From Climacteris rufus (Eukaryota; Chordata; Aves; Passeriformes; Climacteridae), in the NCBI GenBank assembly GCA_013398175.1, contig VZRZ01004411.1, positions 949,503 through 1,013,502 on the forward strand: DNA of 64,000 nucleotides, written 5' to 3'. Shown piece after piece: positions 61,346 to 64,000 of the stretch. The notes under the pieces were generated by a model. The model made no database searches, was not told the origin of the DNA, and worked only from the letters and a program-made list of their open reading frames with translations. Numbering within the stretch: the stretch's first letter is position 1; every line of letters starts with the position of its first letter. Position numbers and translations under genes: made by a program.

Positions 61346-61881
61346 CCACTCTGTGGCCTAAATTAGCTAATGTTTCAATCACAGAGAAAGATGGAAAACT
61401 GTAGGTCAGAAAATTTGTAAGAAAAAATGGATACTCCATAGAAATTTATGTTTTTGTTTCCATGTGTACTATTTCTAAATCTGGTTTCCAGACTGACTTG
61501 TTTAAAATGTATTCTCTAATGTGTCCATAGCTGAACTGCTCCGTATTAATTCTAAAAAAAACCATTTCTCATGGAAAGCTTGACCCAGAGTTAATTTTAG
61601 AGGTGCTAGCAAATGCTGCTGTTATAAAGCTTCTTTTCCTGTTTATGGTAAGAATGATCTCCTCTTTTTCTCGTGCTGATTATCTTGCCAAAACCAGAGG
61701 TCATTAGCAAGGTGAATCTCTGTTTTTTCAGTGCTGCTGTCAATGTAATTTTAGGAAATATCCACAACTGCTGTACAATACAAGTTTTCAGATGGAAAGA
61801 AACATTATTTTAATCCACGTTTTTCCCATTGCTCTTACTGATATTTGTATTTGGTATAAGGGATGTCAAGGGTATTTTAAT

Positions 61882-61902
61882 TACTATTATTATTATTATT
61901 TA
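61882..61902. repeat. (ATT)n microsatellite
   Basis: A short run of ATT/TTA trinucleotides in intergenic sequence. Confidence 0.85.
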
Positions 61903-64000
61903 CTATTTAGAAACCATACAGAATATATTGTTGAAACATAGAGGTCCTTGCAGTTTCCCTTATATAGTTAATTTCTGTAAACTAAGAAGGGGTTTTCTAA
62001 CAGCTGTAATTATTGCCACTAATACAAGTGTCCATCCATTAGGGCTTAGGATGCTTTGGCCCATGTCTTAGCTAAGCTAACATTAGCAGTATTTACAATA
62101 CAAGCAATATACTTGTATCTAAGAAAAACAACCAACCTCTTTGGTATATAATCATGCAAAAGCCTGGGAAGTCAAAAAATTATATAAACTTTCCCCCCCA
62201 TACTCAGTAATGCAAGTGCAGACATACAGGCAGTTTTCTAGGTCTTCACTTTTAGGCGAGGATCTCAAAAATATTTCTAAAAATGAACAGATCAATGGGG
62301 AGAAAAATTAGGATTTCCCCTCGACCCCCAAAAATATATGTATAAACTTTTTTTAGAGTTTCAAAATATAGTCCCAACCCACCAAAATCTTTGATAGAGG
62401 AGGCAGGTCACAGGTCTCTTGTAACTGGGCTGTTAAAAACCAAAGAAAATACATATAAAATATAATTAGAAGCAACTTGCTCAACATTGCAATGCACAGC
62501 TAGAAATCGAATTCCAGTCTTATATTTAAAAATCCTAAGACAAACACTAGATTTACAGTGTTCTCTATCTTCTATAAAATTTGGCATTTTTTTTTTTTTT
62601 GGCAGGCTAAAAAAGTTTAGCATAACTCTGTAGGCTTATGTGGCCTTCTGTAATATTCTTGGAACACTATTATAATACAGTCATGTTAAAAGGATTATTC
62701 CAGAACTTTCTGATTCTGAAGTTTCTTCTCATACTCCAAATACCAGAGGCTTGATCTGTCTCACATTTGTGCAAGCACACAGACAGACACTGCCCCTATC
62801 CCAGGATGTTTTCTTTCTGAGCTTATTCAAATTTCCAAGATTTATTTATTATAGACACTCTAGATGTCCTACTGATAAAAAATAGTTTGATGCTTGCTTA
62901 CAGTATATAGGTAAGTGAGCTGAAATCAGAAAACCTCATCCTCTTTCTGATATGCAGCTGAACCTTGGAGAAGTCACCACTGTACCAATCCCATTTTTAT
63001 CTAATAACTGGGAAAATCATACATACTTTGCTTTCTACAAAAGCCTGGAGGCATAAAAATATTTTATTACTAACTATTATTAGTAACCATCTCTTCATTT
63101 TCTTACTAACTTAAGTGTTGAAGTTATTCAACAATGTCTTAAATTTTTGTCACTTTGAGAGTCATATAAAGAAAAGAAAGCAGGTCATACAAATCTTGAA
63201 TGAAAGTGAGAATATACAGAAAGCATGTCAGCCATTCAAAAATTTGCAGGGCATAGGGAAGGAATAGCAGAGGAGGATGATAAAAATAATAATGAACAGG
63301 GAAAGTTATGTTAAGTTTAGGCAGAAGAGAAGCAGTCACAATGTCCCTCAAGACTTTGAGTTTGGGCATTCATGACTGGCATCAGTAAGAATGAAAGTTT
63401 TAAATAGTCAGTGTGAAAATGAAGCATTTATAATTATTACTCTCATACTACAGCTTCTATTCTTGATTAAGAAAATTTAAGTAGTCATTTTAAATCCTGC
63501 AGAAGAGAAATTGGTGTTGTTCTCAACCTTTTTTACATTATCCCAAAATACAGAAAAATGGATAGAGTGCTTTCTTCCATTTTATTTCGGAATCTCCATT
63601 GTAGATAAACAAAGAGCTGACAATTATGATGCACAACCTATGTGGTTGCTAAGGACTGAAATAAAATGTGATTCTGGATTTCTCTTTGAAATGTTGGATT
63701 TCTCTTAAAAATGTAAAGTCCACAAACATATTTCTGAATATTTTATAATATAGAAAGTTAGCAGGATTTCAAGGATATTATCAGTGACTTGCAGAACTTC
63801 ATGAATTTGCGTGGGTTTTTTAATCCACTACCTCCCTAAACACTCTACAGATTTAGCAGATTGTCAGTTAAAGTAGACAATAAATTTGTCAGAAGAGAAG
63901 CCCTAGTGAAGGCCTCGTAGCAGCCTTCCAATGCTCTAGAGAAAGTTACCAACTAAAAGTCTGATGCCAGGCTCTAGAGAGGGAAAAGAAAAGAGAAAGA

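Larger units (their letters stand above)
58567..64000. other. AT-rich sequence to the right edge
   Basis: No protein-coding homology was recognised on either strand. In particular no exon of a sphingomyelin synthase was seen. Noted items are a short CR1 tail (61270-61345), an isolated donor-like GTAAGT at 59233-59238 after a strong-context ATG, and an (ATT)n tract near 61882-61902. Confidence 0.65.

Noticed and set aside
1..64000. CRISPR arrays, bacterial operons, prophage or tRNA/rRNA genes
   Set aside because: No spaced direct repeats, no clustered bacterial-type frames and no recognisable structural RNA sequence. The window is plainly vertebrate intron and intergenic DNA.
55011..64000. 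SGMS2 coding exons to the right of the second island
   Set aside because: None of the open frames on either strand resembles a sphingomyelin synthase, so the gene itself is not annotated.

Overview
This is a window of vertebrate nuclear DNA, almost certainly avian. It is AT-rich, has long introns, and carries several copies of the CR1 LINE family typical of birds and other sauropsids. Some copies keep the octamer-like ATTCTATG tail, and both orientations occur. There is no sign of bacterial gene organisation.

The left 38 kb holds one protein-coding gene on the minus strand: PAPSS1, the bifunctional 3'-phosphoadenosine-5'-phosphosulfate synthase. Ten consecutive coding exons (numbered 2-11 by the human gene) can be read with GT-AG borders and matching phases: 30267-30381, 27722-27957, 26265-26403, 24014-24132, 18614-18727, 16580-16691, 13420-13625, 11223-11358, 9569-9837 and 6710-6939. 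They encode 558 residues with no frameshift or stop. These correspond to human residues 21-578 without an indel. The APS-kinase half has the P-loop, the DGDN motif and the FISP motif. The ATP-sulfurylase half has the HNGH and GRD motifs. Exon 1 (start codon and about 20 codons) is not visible and probably lies in the 221-base assembly gap at 37728-37948, inside a CpG island that looks like the promoter. The last exon (about 46 codons plus the 3'UTR) is not seen and should lie left of base 1, so intron 11 is longer than 6.7 kb.

The right 26 kb (38.2-64 kb) has no recognisable coding gene. It begins with CR1 fragments close upstream of PAPSS1 and then continues as plain AT-rich sequence. At 54.56-55.01 kb there is a second GC/CpG-rich island with a small gap. 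At 58535-58566 there is a short plus-strand segment with very good splice signals. In other vertebrates SGMS2 lies divergently upstream of PAPSS1, so the island and mini-exon are candidate 5' non-coding parts of SGMS2. That is inference only, since no SGMS2 coding sequence is present.

The most interesting unexplained signals are: a stop-free, phase 0-0, 162-bp exon-like segment in intron 5, exactly at the border between the two enzyme domains; a second, weaker one (138 bp) in intron 8; a CR1 tail inserted within the PAPSS1 CpG-rich promoter region; and a perfect 47-bp tandem duplication at 57.6 kb.
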